Positions 27,209-37,096 of a stretch of DNA of 62,733 nucleotides are shown here, in pieces; positions within the stretch are counted from its first letter, which is position 1, and the number at the start of each line of letters is the position of its first letter. The notes under the pieces were generated by a model, which was not told where the DNA came from, searched no databases, and worked only from the letters and a program-made list of their open reading frames with translations. A program made the position numbers and the translations under genes. Source of the stretch: Anaerolineae bacterium (GTDB taxonomy: Bacteria; Chloroflexota; Anaerolineae; Promineifilales; Promineifilaceae); assembly GCA_030425205.1 (NCBI GenBank), contig JAUIAP010000038.1:1-62733 (forward strand). Direction: 5' to 3'.

Positions 27209-27231
27209 TATTGGTGACCAGTGTCTCTACG

Positions 27232-28584
27232 CTACATGAGGGCGCGGCGGAAGTTAAGTAACTTATTCTCGATTTCGTCCCACTCGGCCGCCGCCGTTGA
27301 GTCTGGCACGATGCCTGCGCCGCTGTAGGCATGGATTTGCTGCCCATCGACCAACGCGGAGCGAATGGCGACGCAGAATTCGGCCGAATCGACGCCGACC
27401 CAGCCCAATGGCGCAGCATACCAGCCGCGATCAAACGGTTCCAGACGCTCGATCTCAACAACCGCCTTTTCGCGTGGGAAGCCTCCAACGGCTGGGGTAG
27501 GGTGTAAGGTCGCCATCACTTGCTCCCCCGTTACGTTAGAACGCAGCGTCCCTTCAATCTCGTCGTATAGATGCTGCAACTGCGCCAATTTGAGCACCCG
27601 TGTCTCCCCAATCACGCGCACATCATCGCAGAGTTGCTCAAAATCATGCACGATACTTTCGCGCACCAACCCTTGCTCGTGCCGCTCTTTTGCACTGTTA
27701 AATAGCTCGTCCGCCAATGTCTGATCCTCTTCTGGCGTTGCGCCACGTTTGCGCGTGCCAGCCAGCGCATCACTAAACAACGTGCGTCCCGTGCGACGAT
27801 AGAGCCGCTCGGGCGACGCGCCCACAAAGGCGAGGCTGTCATCGATTTGGTAGCAGAAATGGAAGGAGTTGGGCGTAACGGCTTTTAATTTGTCCAATAC
27901 GAGACCCGGTTCAAGCCAATCGTCGGCAATCACCGTCACTTTGCGTGCGAGGACGATCTTGCTCATTTCGCCCCGCTCAAATGCGCTGTGGGCAGCGGCG
28001 ATATTGGCGTGCCAACGCGCTTCATTTGGGATGTCATCCCGCACAAGTGGATTGGGAACTTCACCATTGACGACCTCATCATCGTAGCGCAGGCGGGCAA
28101 CTTCGTTGAGCAATTGCTGCATTTGCGCGTCAGAGTCCCCTTCATGATTAAAGTGAATGGCAAGTGTATTGCGTTCGCCATCGGTGGCGCGAATGATGCG
28201 CGGCAGGGTGAAATGCTGCACGCCAAATTCCGCCCAGATCGCTTCAGGCTCCGTTTTCGGATTGAAGCGGAAGCCCCCAAACAGCTTAACGTCTCCGCCA
28301 ATGGCCGCCACGATGGGATCAATCTTGCTGGCGAGCAGATCAGGGGCAAGCGACTCGCCCCCCACAATCGTTGTCGCTACGCCAACCCCCGCATATTCGA
28401 CAACGTCCGAACGATCGGACCAATAGACTTTGCGGGCAAACGGTTGTTTGCGCCACCAGTTGATCAGGTCAGTTGGGGGTGTCTCAATCTCAATCCGCGA
28501 CCAACCGTGCGGTTGTGGCACGGCAAACCATGCGTGGATGGCGTCTGCAAGAAGATGACGTTCGTCGATTTGTTCCAAAATCAT
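27232..28584 (-). CDS. menF: isochorismate synthase MenF
   Basis: A 450-residue chorismate-utilising enzyme that makes isochorismate, the entry to menaquinone synthesis. The C-terminal catalytic half has the family pattern: KIVLARKVTVIA, FVGASPERLYRR, ALAGTRKRGATPEED, EHQGLVRESIVHDF, TLHPTPAVGGFPREKA and the C-terminal YSGAGIV followed by EWDEIENKL. The N-terminal half is variable, as usual. It is followed at 23 bp by menD. The 85-bp gap to menE upstream shows no terminator. Confidence 0.96.
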   Translation of the reverse strand: MILEQIDERHLLADAIHAWFAVPQPHGWSRIEIETPPTDLINWWRKQPFARKVYWSDRSDVVEYAGVGVATTIVGGESLAPDLLASKIDPIVAAIGGDVKLFGGFRFNPKTEPEAIWAEFGVQHFTLPRIIRATDGERNTLAIHFNHEGDSDAQMQQLLNEVARLRYDDEVVNGEVPNPLVRDDIPNEARWHANIAAAHSAFERGEMSKIVLARKVTVIADDWLEPGLVLDKLKAVTPNSFHFCYQIDDSLAFVGASPERLYRRTGRTLFSDALAGTRKRGATPEEDQTLADELFNSAKERHEQGLVRESIVHDFEQLCDDVRVIGETRVLKLAQLQHLYDEIEGTLRSNVTGEQVMATLHPTPAVGGFPREKAVVEIERLEPFDRGWYAAPLGWVGVDSAEFCVAIRSALVDGQQIHAYSGAGIVPDSTAAAEWDEIENKLLNFRRALM

Positions 28585-28669
28585 GATTATTGCATGTTCA
28601 TAAACGGGACAAAATCAGGTGGAAGGAAAGCAAACCTACCTGTTTATCATCACGTTTTCTAAACCGTTG

Positions 28670-29752
28670 TCATTGCAATTCATTGTACGCACGTACCGTT
28701 GCAATTTTGTCAACTTTACCAGTTGGCGTTTCAACAAACTTTTCAAGATAGATATATTTTTTCGGCCGATCATACGCTCCCAACCCCGTCACAGCCTGCT
28801 CATACGGTTCAAAATCAAACCCCATCGGAATCCATTCAACAAATGCGGTCACCGCTTCGCCAAGCTGCTCATCGGGCAGGCCAACGACAAAGACCCGCTT
28901 GCCGCCAAACGCCTTCTGTACGGCGCGTTCGACCTGTTCGGCCTGTACTTTGACCCCACCGCTATTGATGACGTTATCGACGCGGCCTAGCCAAACAAAT
29001 GAGCCATCGGCCGCCAATTCGACGCGATCATTCGTTACGACCGTTTCACCTAGTGTCATTGGCCCCGTGATTGTCAGGCATCCCCGTCCATCAAGGGCGA
29101 GTTCAACACCTGAAAGCGGAACAAAGCGGTCACTCGCCTTTTCCCCATTGATTTGACGTAGTGCGACGTGTGAAACCGTTTCAGTCATCCCATAGGTGTG
29201 ATAGCAAATTGCGTCAAGCGACTGCAAATCGCTGATCAACTGATCGCTCATAGGCGCACCGCCAATCAGAATGGCCTTCATTCCATTCAGATGTTCGTGG
29301 TCTCCGGCATGTTGCAACGCCGTTTGAACTTGCAGCGGAACAAGGGCCGTAAACTGAAACCGTGCTTGTGAACCTGCACGCTGGCCAAAAGTTGCAAGCG
29401 GGCGGCGTGTTGGTGGGATAACGGTTAAGTTTAGACCCAAGACCATTCCGCGCACGAGCATCATAATGCCGGCAATGTACGCCGTATTTAGGCAAACAAG
29501 AGCATTGTCCCCGTGTTGCAACCCAATCGCTGCGCCTGTCAGACATGCACTGGCCTCCATCTGTTGACGATGTAGCGTAATTGGTTTAGGCGTTCCCGTT
29601 GAGCCAGAGGTGTGCAGAAGAAATGTCTCGTCACCGCGCAACCAGCGTTGGCAGAATGCCAGCGTTTGACGCTCGTAGGGCGTGAAGTTGCCCTGCGTTG
29701 GATCATAGTGATCGCGGATACGGGAGGACGAGAGACGATTGAGGGTGAACAT
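28670..29752 (-). CDS. menE: o-succinylbenzoate-CoA ligase (short MenE)
   Basis: A 360-residue acyl-adenylate-forming enzyme. The ATP-binding motif HTSGSTGTPKPI lies near residue 45, far closer to the N-terminus than in E. coli MenE. YHTYGMTETVSHVALR and the late WLGRVDNVINSGGVKV complete the family set, and TPTGKVDK holds the catalytic Lys. The lost N-terminal part resembles the short MenE type of several phyla. The frame is open to 29839, but the ATG at 29752 gives a normal start. menE, menF and menD run together; menA, menB, menC and menH are not in the window. Confidence 0.9.
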   Translation of the reverse strand: MFTLNRLSSSRIRDHYDPTQGNFTPYERQTLAFCQRWLRGDETFLLHTSGSTGTPKPITLHRQQMEASACLTGAAIGLQHGDNALVCLNTAYIAGIMMLVRGMVLGLNLTVIPPTRRPLATFGQRAGSQARFQFTALVPLQVQTALQHAGDHEHLNGMKAILIGGAPMSDQLISDLQSLDAICYHTYGMTETVSHVALRQINGEKASDRFVPLSGVELALDGRGCLTITGPMTLGETVVTNDRVELAADGSFVWLGRVDNVINSGGVKVQAEQVERAVQKAFGGKRVFVVGLPDEQLGEAVTAFVEWIPMGFDFEPYEQAVTGLGAYDRPKKYIYLEKFVETPTGKVDKIATVRAYNELQ

Positions 29753-29795
29753 TTTGCATTCATTACGTTCAATAAATTTTGAACGCAGTGTGATT

Positions 29796-30008
29796 TTAGC
29801 GATTTTCGGCCGAAATTTCAATTCTCCACCCTGTGTCATCTACCATATTGATAATCTCCGATGAATAATTTAGCATTGCTATCAATGATAGGGCCATTCG
29901 TTTTTTGTCTGGAAAGGTTGCGTTTATTTCAATGCGTTGCACAATTAGCTTAAGCTGTCTATAAATCGACAAGATAGCCGGTGAAGTATAATTCAATCCA
30001 TTCAGCAT
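29796..30008 (-). CDS. possible small protein upstream of menE
   Basis: A 70-codon frame from the ATG at 30008 (also open to 30032) ends 43 bp before menE. The peptide looks protein-like, with a charged helix (RQLKLIVQRIEINATFPDKKRMA) cut here to its core and a tail IINMVDDTGWRIEISAENR; the last codons include an in-frame TCGGCCGA. The codons are more AT-rich than the neighbours and the ribosome binding site is weak. It would be divergent from the CheB-CheR gene at 30018 with only 9 bp between starts. It may be real; I do not recognise it. Confidence 0.4.
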   Translation of the reverse strand: MLNGLNYTSPAILSIYRQLKLIVQRIEINATFPDKKRMALSLIAMLNYSSEIINMVDDTGWRIEISAENR

Positions 30009-30017
30009 AATTTCAAA

Positions 30018-33000
30018 ATGTCCAAGAAACAATCATTTTATTCGTTACCTATCGTGGGTATTGGCGCGTCTGCGGGCGGTTTGGAAGCGTTGGAACGACT
30101 CGTGCAATATTTGCCCCATAGTACGGGGGCTGCCTTTGTGATTGTCCAGCATCTTTCCCCCAACTTTCGTAGTTTGATGCGCGAACTCTTGAGTCGCCAC
30201 ACAAAGATGCCAATTGTGCAGATTGAAAAGGGAATGATCATCGAACCGAATAAGATCTATTTGATGCCCCCTCGCTCTCTCTTAACGATTGTCGGCGGGG
30301 CATTCGATTTGGAAGAGACACGCAGTAACTCTTTCACGCTGCCCATCAACGTCTTTTTTAAGTCGCTGGCCAGCTACAACGGTGCTGAATCGGTGGGGAT
30401 TATTTTGTCGGGAACGGGATCCGACGGCACAGAGGGGATCCTGGCAATTGAGCGCGCAGGGGGTGCCGTGATTGCGCAAACGCCCGAAACGGCAGGATTT
30501 GACGGGATGCCGCGCAGTGCGATTGCCACGGATAAGGTCGATTTGATTTTGCCGCCAGAGCAGATGGCGGCGCGTCTCGTCAACTATTTCAAGACCCACC
30601 AGATGACAAGAGACTCGGATGATCCGAGCAAGCAGGTCGTCTCTGAAGAGAACGAAATGTCACTCATCTTTGCGCTACTGCGCCGCAAATTTAACGTTGA
30701 CTTTTCTTATTACAAGATGGCGACGGTGTTGCGTCGGATTGAGCGGCGATTGGCCTTTTCTGATCAAAAGTCGTTGACTGATTACGTGCGCCGCTTACAA
30801 GATGATGAGGATGAACTCGATAAGCTCTATCGTGACTTGATCGTTGAAGTAACACGCTTTTTCCGCGATGAAGAAGGATTTGAACTGGTGGCGGAAAAGG
30901 TCATTCCTGATCTTGTCGATGATGCCAAAGATGGCAATGTGCGCGTCTGGGTTCCCGGTTGTGCAACTGGAGAGGAGGCCTACTCGCTTGCCATCTTGTT
31001 TGCTGAATATCTGCGCGACTATCCAAAAGAGGTCGAGATTAAAATTTTTGCGACGGATATCCACAAGTCATCATTGGACAGAGCGTCGCAAGGCGTTTTT
31101 CAAGCCGACCGCTTAGAAGGGCTTGAGCCTGCTTATCTGGAGCGATACTTTGAGCCAATCGGCCGAAAAGAATATCGTGTGATACAACCCCTGCGCAAGA
31201 TGGTGATTTTTGCACCACATAATGTCACGCAAGATCCTCCGTTCACGAAAGTTGATCTGATCTCTTGCCGTAATCTATTGATCTATCTCCGCACGGGGTC
31301 ACAACGCAAAGTGCTTGGCTACTTCCACTTTGGATTGCGTAAAGGCGGCGTGTTATTTTTGGGGCCGAGTGAACACATTGGCGACCTGAAAAGTGAGTTT
31401 GCCACGGTTGATCGACGCTGGCGTATTTTCCGCAAGCTGCGCGATGTGCGGCTGACCGATGTGCCAACCGTGCGACGACTGCCGCATGGTGCGGCGAAAG
31501 TTGCGCTCCCGACGCTGCGTTCATCATCTACCCCCATCGACGCACGTTGGCAGGAGGCTTTGTTTGACCGGTTTGCACCAGATGCAATCGTGGTAGACGA
31601 GAACTATGATTTGGTGCATTTGTTGGGCAATGCAAGCCGCTATTTACGTGCGCCATCGGGTCGCGCAACGCTCAATCTTATCAAACAGGTGCGTGGCGAG
31701 CTCCTGACGGCCGTGCGGGCTGCGCTACATCGGGCGAGTCAGGAAAAGAAGTCGGTGTCATATCGAGGCATTCGCGTTCAAATCGATGAGCGAAAAATGT
31801 TCTTGCAAATTTCGGCCGAACCATTTCAACCATCCGACGATAGCACCTACTTTCTGCTCATCATAGATGAGTTGGCTGTCCCAACACCTGTGGCGGAGCC
31901 ATTTGATGCGGATGAACGCGCCGCCGAACATATCAGCGTGCTGGAACGCGAGCTACAGTACACGCGAGAACACCTGCAAGCGACGATTGAAGAGTTGGAG
32001 ACAACCAACGAGGAGTTGCAGGCGACTAATGAGGAGTTAGTCGCATCGAATGAGGAGCTACAATCGACCAACGAAGAGCTACACTCGGTCAATGAAGAGC
32101 TGTACACGGTTAACAGTGAGTATCAACAGAAGATCAACGAGCTACTCGTCCTCACTGACGACATGCAAAATCTGCAACGTAGCTCGCAGGTTCGCACACT
32201 ATTTCTGGACAAGGACAATCGCATACGTGACTTCACCCCAGCGGTGGCTGAGATGTTTAATCTCTTGCCACAAGATGTGGGTCGGCCGATCGAGCATCTC
32301 CTGTACAACCTGAATATGAATTCGGCCGAATTGCACAGCATGACGCAGAACGTTTATCGGGGTGGGGAAACAACTGATTATGAGATAACCACCCCCAACG
32401 AACGCCATTTTTTGATGCGTTTCCTGCCCTACTTGAGCGATGATGATGTTATCAATGGGGTCGTGATTAACATGACTGATGTGACGGAGCTGAAGGAAGC
32501 CGAGCGTGCCGTGCGTAGCAGTGAGCGACGCTATCGAGCCATTGCCGACAATCTCGATCAGCTTGTTTGTCGCTATAAGAAAGATAGCACACTAACCTAT
32601 GTCAACCGCGCCTATGCAGAATACTTTGGGCGTGAACCGCGCGAGTTAATCGGCACGCCGTTTTACGACTTGGTCGCCGATGATGACCTGCCCTATTCAC
32701 AGGACGTGATGGACAGTCTTTCAGTCGATAATCCGCGTGTCGATGCAGAACATCGCGTCGAACTCCCTGATGGAACGGTGCGCTGGCAACATTGGGTTGA
32801 CCAAATTATCTTAGACGGTGACGGAAAGATTCTTGAATATCAAGGGGTTGGCACCGATGTGACCGAAATTAAGGCGCAGCAGGCACGTCTGTTGCGGCGG
32901 TCAGAACGCCTTGCCATAACGACAGATGCGTCTGATTTGGTCACGGGGCTACTCACCCCCGATGGTGCGGTGGTAGAGCTAAATCGCGTCGCGCTCGACA

Positions 33001-33248
33001 TATTTGGTGTGCTTGGAAGCGAGCGTATTGCGGGCGCATTGCTAATCAATTTGCCAACGATCATGTCCAAAGATGCGGAAAGTGATTGGGAGGCAGCAAT
33101 ATCAGAAGTTAAGCAAAAGCGCGTTGCCCTTGTCACATTGCCGATCAAGCGCGAAAATAGCGAGGTCGTGCAACTGAATCTAACGCTGCTGCCCGTGCTT
33201 AATGCGGCGGGAGAGTTGATTTATATTGTCCCCGAAGCAAAATTATAA
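30018..33248 (+). CDS. CheB-CheR-PAS fusion protein
   Basis: A 1076-residue cytoplasmic protein. Residues 10-190 form a CheB methylesterase (GIGASAGG, VQHLSPNFRSL, LSGTGSDGTEGI, holding the Ser, His and Asp). Residues 210-470 form a CheR methyltransferase (VTRFFRDEEGF, SAM motif VWVPGCATGEEAYSLA, FATDIH). A coiled coil of EELxxTNEEL repeats spans about 638-711. Three PAS modules follow (about 722-820, 830-950, 960-1075). No kinase, GGDEF or HTH domain is attached, so signal output is unclear; it may act through partners. A close paralogue follows 86 bp downstream. Confidence 0.93.
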   Translation: MSKKQSFYSLPIVGIGASAGGLEALERLVQYLPHSTGAAFVIVQHLSPNFRSLMRELLSRHTKMPIVQIEKGMIIEPNKIYLMPPRSLLTIVGGAFDLEETRSNSFTLPINVFFKSLASYNGAESVGIILSGTGSDGTEGILAIERAGGAVIAQTPETAGFDGMPRSAIATDKVDLILPPEQMAARLVNYFKTHQMTRDSDDPSKQVVSEENEMSLIFALLRRKFNVDFSYYKMATVLRRIERRLAFSDQKSLTDYVRRLQDDEDELDKLYRDLIVEVTRFFRDEEGFELVAEKVIPDLVDDAKDGNVRVWVPGCATGEEAYSLAILFAEYLRDYPKEVEIKIFATDIHKSSLDRASQGVFQADRLEGLEPAYLERYFEPIGRKEYRVIQPLRKMVIFAPHNVTQDPPFTKVDLISCRNLLIYLRTGSQRKVLGYFHFGLRKGGVLFLGPSEHIGDLKSEFATVDRRWRIFRKLRDVRLTDVPTVRRLPHGAAKVALPTLRSSSTPIDARWQEALFDRFAPDAIVVDENYDLVHLLGNASRYLRAPSGRATLNLIKQVRGELLTAVRAALHRASQEKKSVSYRGIRVQIDERKMFLQISAEPFQPSDDSTYFLLIIDELAVPTPVAEPFDADERAAEHISVLERELQYTREHLQATIEELETTNEELQATNEELVASNEELQSTNEELHSVNEELYTVNSEYQQKINELLVLTDDMQNLQRSSQVRTLFLDKDNRIRDFTPAVAEMFNLLPQDVGRPIEHLLYNLNMNSAELHSMTQNVYRGGETTDYEITTPNERHFLMRFLPYLSDDDVINGVVINMTDVTELKEAERAVRSSERRYRAIADNLDQLVCRYKKDSTLTYVNRAYAEYFGREPRELIGTPFYDLVADDDLPYSQDVMDSLSVDNPRVDAEHRVELPDGTVRWQHWVDQIILDGDGKILEYQGVGTDVTEIKAQQARLLRRSERLAITTDASDLVTGLLTPDGAVVELNRVALDIFGVLGSERIAGALLINLPTIMSKDAESDWEAAISEVKQKRVALVTLPIKRENSEVVQLNLTLLPVLNAAGELIYIVPEAKL

Positions 33249-33334
33249 TGTGTATTCCGATGCGAATGATACGTTTAAGTACGTGACTCGTATCGTAATT
33301 TGTCGCCTCAATGCTGTATTGGGACGATTTTTTT

Positions 33335-36300
33335 ATGAGCAATAAGGTTGATTTTCATATTGTTGGAATTGGTGCATCTGCCGGCGGGTTGGAAGCATTA
33401 GAAGAGTTCTTCGGTAACACCCCCTCAGACACGGGCGCGGCATATGTCGTCGTTCAACATCTTTCCCCCAACTTTAAGAGTTTGATGGATGAGCTGTTAG
33501 CACGGCATACAAAGATGCAGATTACGACAGTGGAAGATGTCGTGTCAATTCAGCCGAATACCATCTATCTGATCCCTCCGCGCAAAAATATCCGTGTTGA
33601 AGATGGTCAATTGCGACTATACGATCAACCCAAAGGGGGCAAGGCACTTAACTTCCCCATCGATATCTTCTTTCAATCGCTGGCCGAAGAACAGCAAGAG
33701 AAGGCGATTGCCGTCGTTCTATCAGGAACGGGCAGCGACGGCTCACGCGGCATTCGTTCGATCAGCGATGCGCGCGGCACAGTCATCGTGCAGGAGCCAA
33801 ATTCGGCCGGTTTTGACGGGATGCCCAACAGTGCGATTGCGACCAGTCAAGTCGATTACGTCTTGCGTCCCGAAAACATGGCAACGCGCATTCGGGATGT
33901 CATCACCAACAAGATGCGTCACTACGACGACAGTGAATTTGACGAACCGATTAAAGAGGAGAATGAGCTATCGCTGATCTTTGCGCTATTGCGGAAGCGT
34001 TTTCAGGTCGATTTTGCCTACTACAAATTGCCGACCATCATGCGACGTATTCAGCGCCGGATCGCATTTAGCAACTCGATTGATCTTGAAGAGTATATTC
34101 GCCGACTGCAAGAGGATGAGGGCGAGCAGGACTTGCTCTATCATGACCTGCTTGTTGAGGTGACGCAATTCTTCCGCGACGCGGAAGCATTTAACGTTTT
34201 GGCATCGACCGTCATTCCCGATATCGTTGATAATGCGGACAAAGAGATTCGCGTTTGGGTGCCGGGTTGCGCCACAGGTGAAGAGGCGTATTCGCTGGCG
34301 ATATTGTTCAACGAATACATGACACGCCAGAAAAAGATGGTTGATCTCAAGGTATTTGCGACCGACATCCATCCAAAGTCACTCGAACTGGCGAGCAATG
34401 GCACGTATGCAGCAGACCGCATTCGCACCATTCCTGCGCACTTTGTCGACACATACTTTAGACTTGAAGAGTCAGGCGCCTATCGCATCACCAAAGAGTT
34501 GCGCAGTCATGTCATTTTCGCGCCCCATAATCTTACACAAGACCCACCGTTTACAAAGCTAAACTTGATTAGCTGTCGCAACGTATTGATCTACATGCGA
34601 CCCAGCACCCAAAAGAAGATTATCAGTTATTTCCACTTCGGGTTGCACAAAGATGGTCATTTGATGTTGGGGCCAAGCGAGCATTTAGGCGATTTGAAAG
34701 ACGAATTCACCATGGTTGATCGCCGCTGGCGCATCTTTAGCAAGCGACGCGATGTGCGCTTGGGTGAAGCCCCGCTGTCGACAGGTCGTCCTGCCATCAA
34801 AGCTATCGCATCTGATACTGAAAAGATATATGTGGATGGCGCGCGCATCAATCGGGTTGATGATTGGAAAGAACTATTGATCGATAAGTTCGCCCCGCCG
34901 AGCTTACTACTCAACCATCAATTGGAGTTGATGCATATTTTTGGCGAGGCTGGCAAATATCTGCGACAGCTTCAGGGGCGTGTTTCCTATGACATCTTCA
35001 ATCTAATTATTCCCGAATTGCACACCGCGACGCGCGCAGCGTTACATCGGGCGGCGCGGGAGCAGAAAAAGGTGATCTATAGCGGTATCCGCGTCGACAA
35101 TGAGGATGGCGAAGATTTCTACTTGCGATTATCGGCCGAACCATTCGTCCAACGCTCGCAGCGCGAACGGTATCTCTTGCTCTCTTTTGAACGCATGGAT
35201 GACATCAGCGCCCCTGCACTCACGTCGAATGTCGATGCTCAGCAGGTACAAAATGATGTTGGCGAACAGGTTTCCATCTTGGAACGGGAACTGCAATATA
35301 CAAAGGAGCATTTGCAGGCGACGGTCGAGGAGTTGGAAACTACCAATGAAGAGTTGCAATCGACCAACGAAGAGCTGATCGCCTCGAATGAGGAGCTACA
35401 ATCGACCAACGAAGAGTTGCACTCGGTCAATGAAGAGCTATACACTGTCAACTCAGAGTACCAACAGAAGATCAATGAGCTGATGCAGTTGACGAACGAC
35501 ATGCGTAACTTGCAGCGCAGTTCACAAGTGCGGACGCTCTTCTTAGATCCAGATCATCGCATTCGAGACTTTACGCCTGCGGCCGCCGAGCTGTTTAATC
35601 TGTTGCCACAGGATATCGGTCGGCCGATTGAGCATCTGCTCTATAACCTCAACATCACCAGTAAAGAGCTGCGCGAGATGACGGCAAGGGTGCTAGAAAG
35701 CGGCGAATTGACCGAGCGGGAAGTTCAACTGCCCAATGAGGTTTACTACTATCTGCGCGTGCTACCTTACCAAAGTGACACGGGAGAGACGTTGGGTGTT
35801 GTCTTGACATTGACAAACGTCTCGCGTATCAAGGCAGCTGAAGCCAGTTTACGGGCGAGTGAAGAGCGTTATCGTGGCGTTGTTACCGATCAGACAGAGT
35901 TAATTTTTCGTGTTAATGCAGATCGCAAGATGACATTTGTCAATGAAAAATTTGCCAATTACTATGGTGTTTCGGCCGAAGACTTGCTCGGTACACGTTT
36001 CTCGCCTGAACTGCCTGAAGAAGATAGTGTTGAGTGGGATGCGAAACTAGCACAAATCACACCCGAATCACCTGTTGTAACAGTTGCGAATCGTGTCCGC
36101 CCACGCGCGGATGCGGCGTGGCAGTGGCAAGAGTGGGTTGTACGTGGTCTTTACAACGATCACGGTGCAATTAGTGAATATCAGGGTGTTGGACGTGATG
36201 TGACGCGCCGTAAGAAGGCGGTCGAAGAGTTGGCTGACCGTGCTGAAAAGACGCGCATTTTATACGAAATCACCTCGCAGCCGACCCATCTATCGAATGC

Positions 36301-37096
36301 GGAACAGCTTAACTATGCACTCAAACGAGGCTGTGAACTGCTTGGCATGAGTATGGGCTGGATCAGCAAAGTCCACGATGGCGTTTGTGAGATGGGCTAT
36401 GTTCATGCGCCAGACGGCGGATTGGCGGCCGGTGAAAAATTCGACTACGAGTTGACCTACTGCAATATCACGCTTGCGCATAAGAATGTCGCAGCTATCG
36501 AGCATCTAGGCGATTCAGACTGGCGTGAACACAATGCATATCATGCATTTGGCTTAGAAACGTTAATTGGCGCACCAGTAAGCGTCCACAATCGATTCTA
36601 TGGTGCGATGAACTTCTCGCATCCTGACCCACGACCAGAGCCATTCAGCGAAGCTGAGCAGGATTTTGTCCGTCAATTGGGGGTTTGGGTCGGTCGCTTG
36701 ATCGAAAAAGTGCAGGCTGATGAGGCACTTGCGCGCAGTATGTATAATCTGCGCGGCGTTTTTGGCGCGATGCAAGATGCGGTTATCTTGTCTGATGAGG
36801 ATCGCAAGATCCGGCTCGTGAACGCGGCTTTTACGCAGTTGTATGGGTATGAACCTGATGAAGTGATCGGACAAGATGTTCGCCTATTGTATGTGGCGGA
36901 CGATGTGTATCAGACCATAAAAGAAAAATGGGAAGCCAACGAAAATGATACATTGCCGATAGAATCATTCCATCAACATAAAAACGGGGAGACGCTAAAC
37001 GTCCAAATCAATCGTGGTGTCGTTAAAGATGATGACGACAAGGTGGTTGGTTATGTGGGTGTTGTGCGTCGCTTAACGGGGAACGAGAACGGGTAA
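33335..37096 (+). CDS. CheB-CheR-PAS-GAF fusion protein, paralogue of the preceding gene
   Basis: A 1253-residue protein from the ATG at 33335 (eight extra codons upstream are possible). It repeats the neighbour's plan: CheB (5-190; GIGASAGG, LSGTGSDGSRGI), CheR (207-460; VTQFFRDAEAF, VWVPGCATGEEAYSLA), EELxSTNEEL coiled coil (640-715), PAS (727-830), PAS (840-960), then adds GAF (about 968-1122) and a last PAS (1133-1250). It also lacks a kinase. The coiled-coil and first PAS are nearly identical between the two proteins, indicating tandem duplication followed by C-terminal change. Its last 24 bp overlap the convergent lipid kinase gene. Confidence 0.93.
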   Translation: MSNKVDFHIVGIGASAGGLEALEEFFGNTPSDTGAAYVVVQHLSPNFKSLMDELLARHTKMQITTVEDVVSIQPNTIYLIPPRKNIRVEDGQLRLYDQPKGGKALNFPIDIFFQSLAEEQQEKAIAVVLSGTGSDGSRGIRSISDARGTVIVQEPNSAGFDGMPNSAIATSQVDYVLRPENMATRIRDVITNKMRHYDDSEFDEPIKEENELSLIFALLRKRFQVDFAYYKLPTIMRRIQRRIAFSNSIDLEEYIRRLQEDEGEQDLLYHDLLVEVTQFFRDAEAFNVLASTVIPDIVDNADKEIRVWVPGCATGEEAYSLAILFNEYMTRQKKMVDLKVFATDIHPKSLELASNGTYAADRIRTIPAHFVDTYFRLEESGAYRITKELRSHVIFAPHNLTQDPPFTKLNLISCRNVLIYMRPSTQKKIISYFHFGLHKDGHLMLGPSEHLGDLKDEFTMVDRRWRIFSKRRDVRLGEAPLSTGRPAIKAIASDTEKIYVDGARINRVDDWKELLIDKFAPPSLLLNHQLELMHIFGEAGKYLRQLQGRVSYDIFNLIIPELHTATRAALHRAAREQKKVIYSGIRVDNEDGEDFYLRLSAEPFVQRSQRERYLLLSFERMDDISAPALTSNVDAQQVQNDVGEQVSILERELQYTKEHLQATVEELETTNEELQSTNEELIASNEELQSTNEELHSVNEELYTVNSEYQQKINELMQLTNDMRNLQRSSQVRTLFLDPDHRIRDFTPAAAELFNLLPQDIGRPIEHLLYNLNITSKELREMTARVLESGELTEREVQLPNEVYYYLRVLPYQSDTGETLGVVLTLTNVSRIKAAEASLRASEERYRGVVTDQTELIFRVNADRKMTFVNEKFANYYGVSAEDLLGTRFSPELPEEDSVEWDAKLAQITPESPVVTVANRVRPRADAAWQWQEWVVRGLYNDHGAISEYQGVGRDVTRRKKAVEELADRAEKTRILYEITSQPTHLSNAEQLNYALKRGCELLGMSMGWISKVHDGVCEMGYVHAPDGGLAAGEKFDYELTYCNITLAHKNVAAIEHLGDSDWREHNAYHAFGLETLIGAPVSVHNRFYGAMNFSHPDPRPEPFSEAEQDFVRQLGVWVGRLIEKVQADEALARSMYNLRGVFGAMQDAVILSDEDRKIRLVNAAFTQLYGYEPDEVIGQDVRLLYVADDVYQTIKEKWEANENDTLPIESFHQHKNGETLNVQINRGVVKDDDDKVVGYVGVVRRLTGNENG

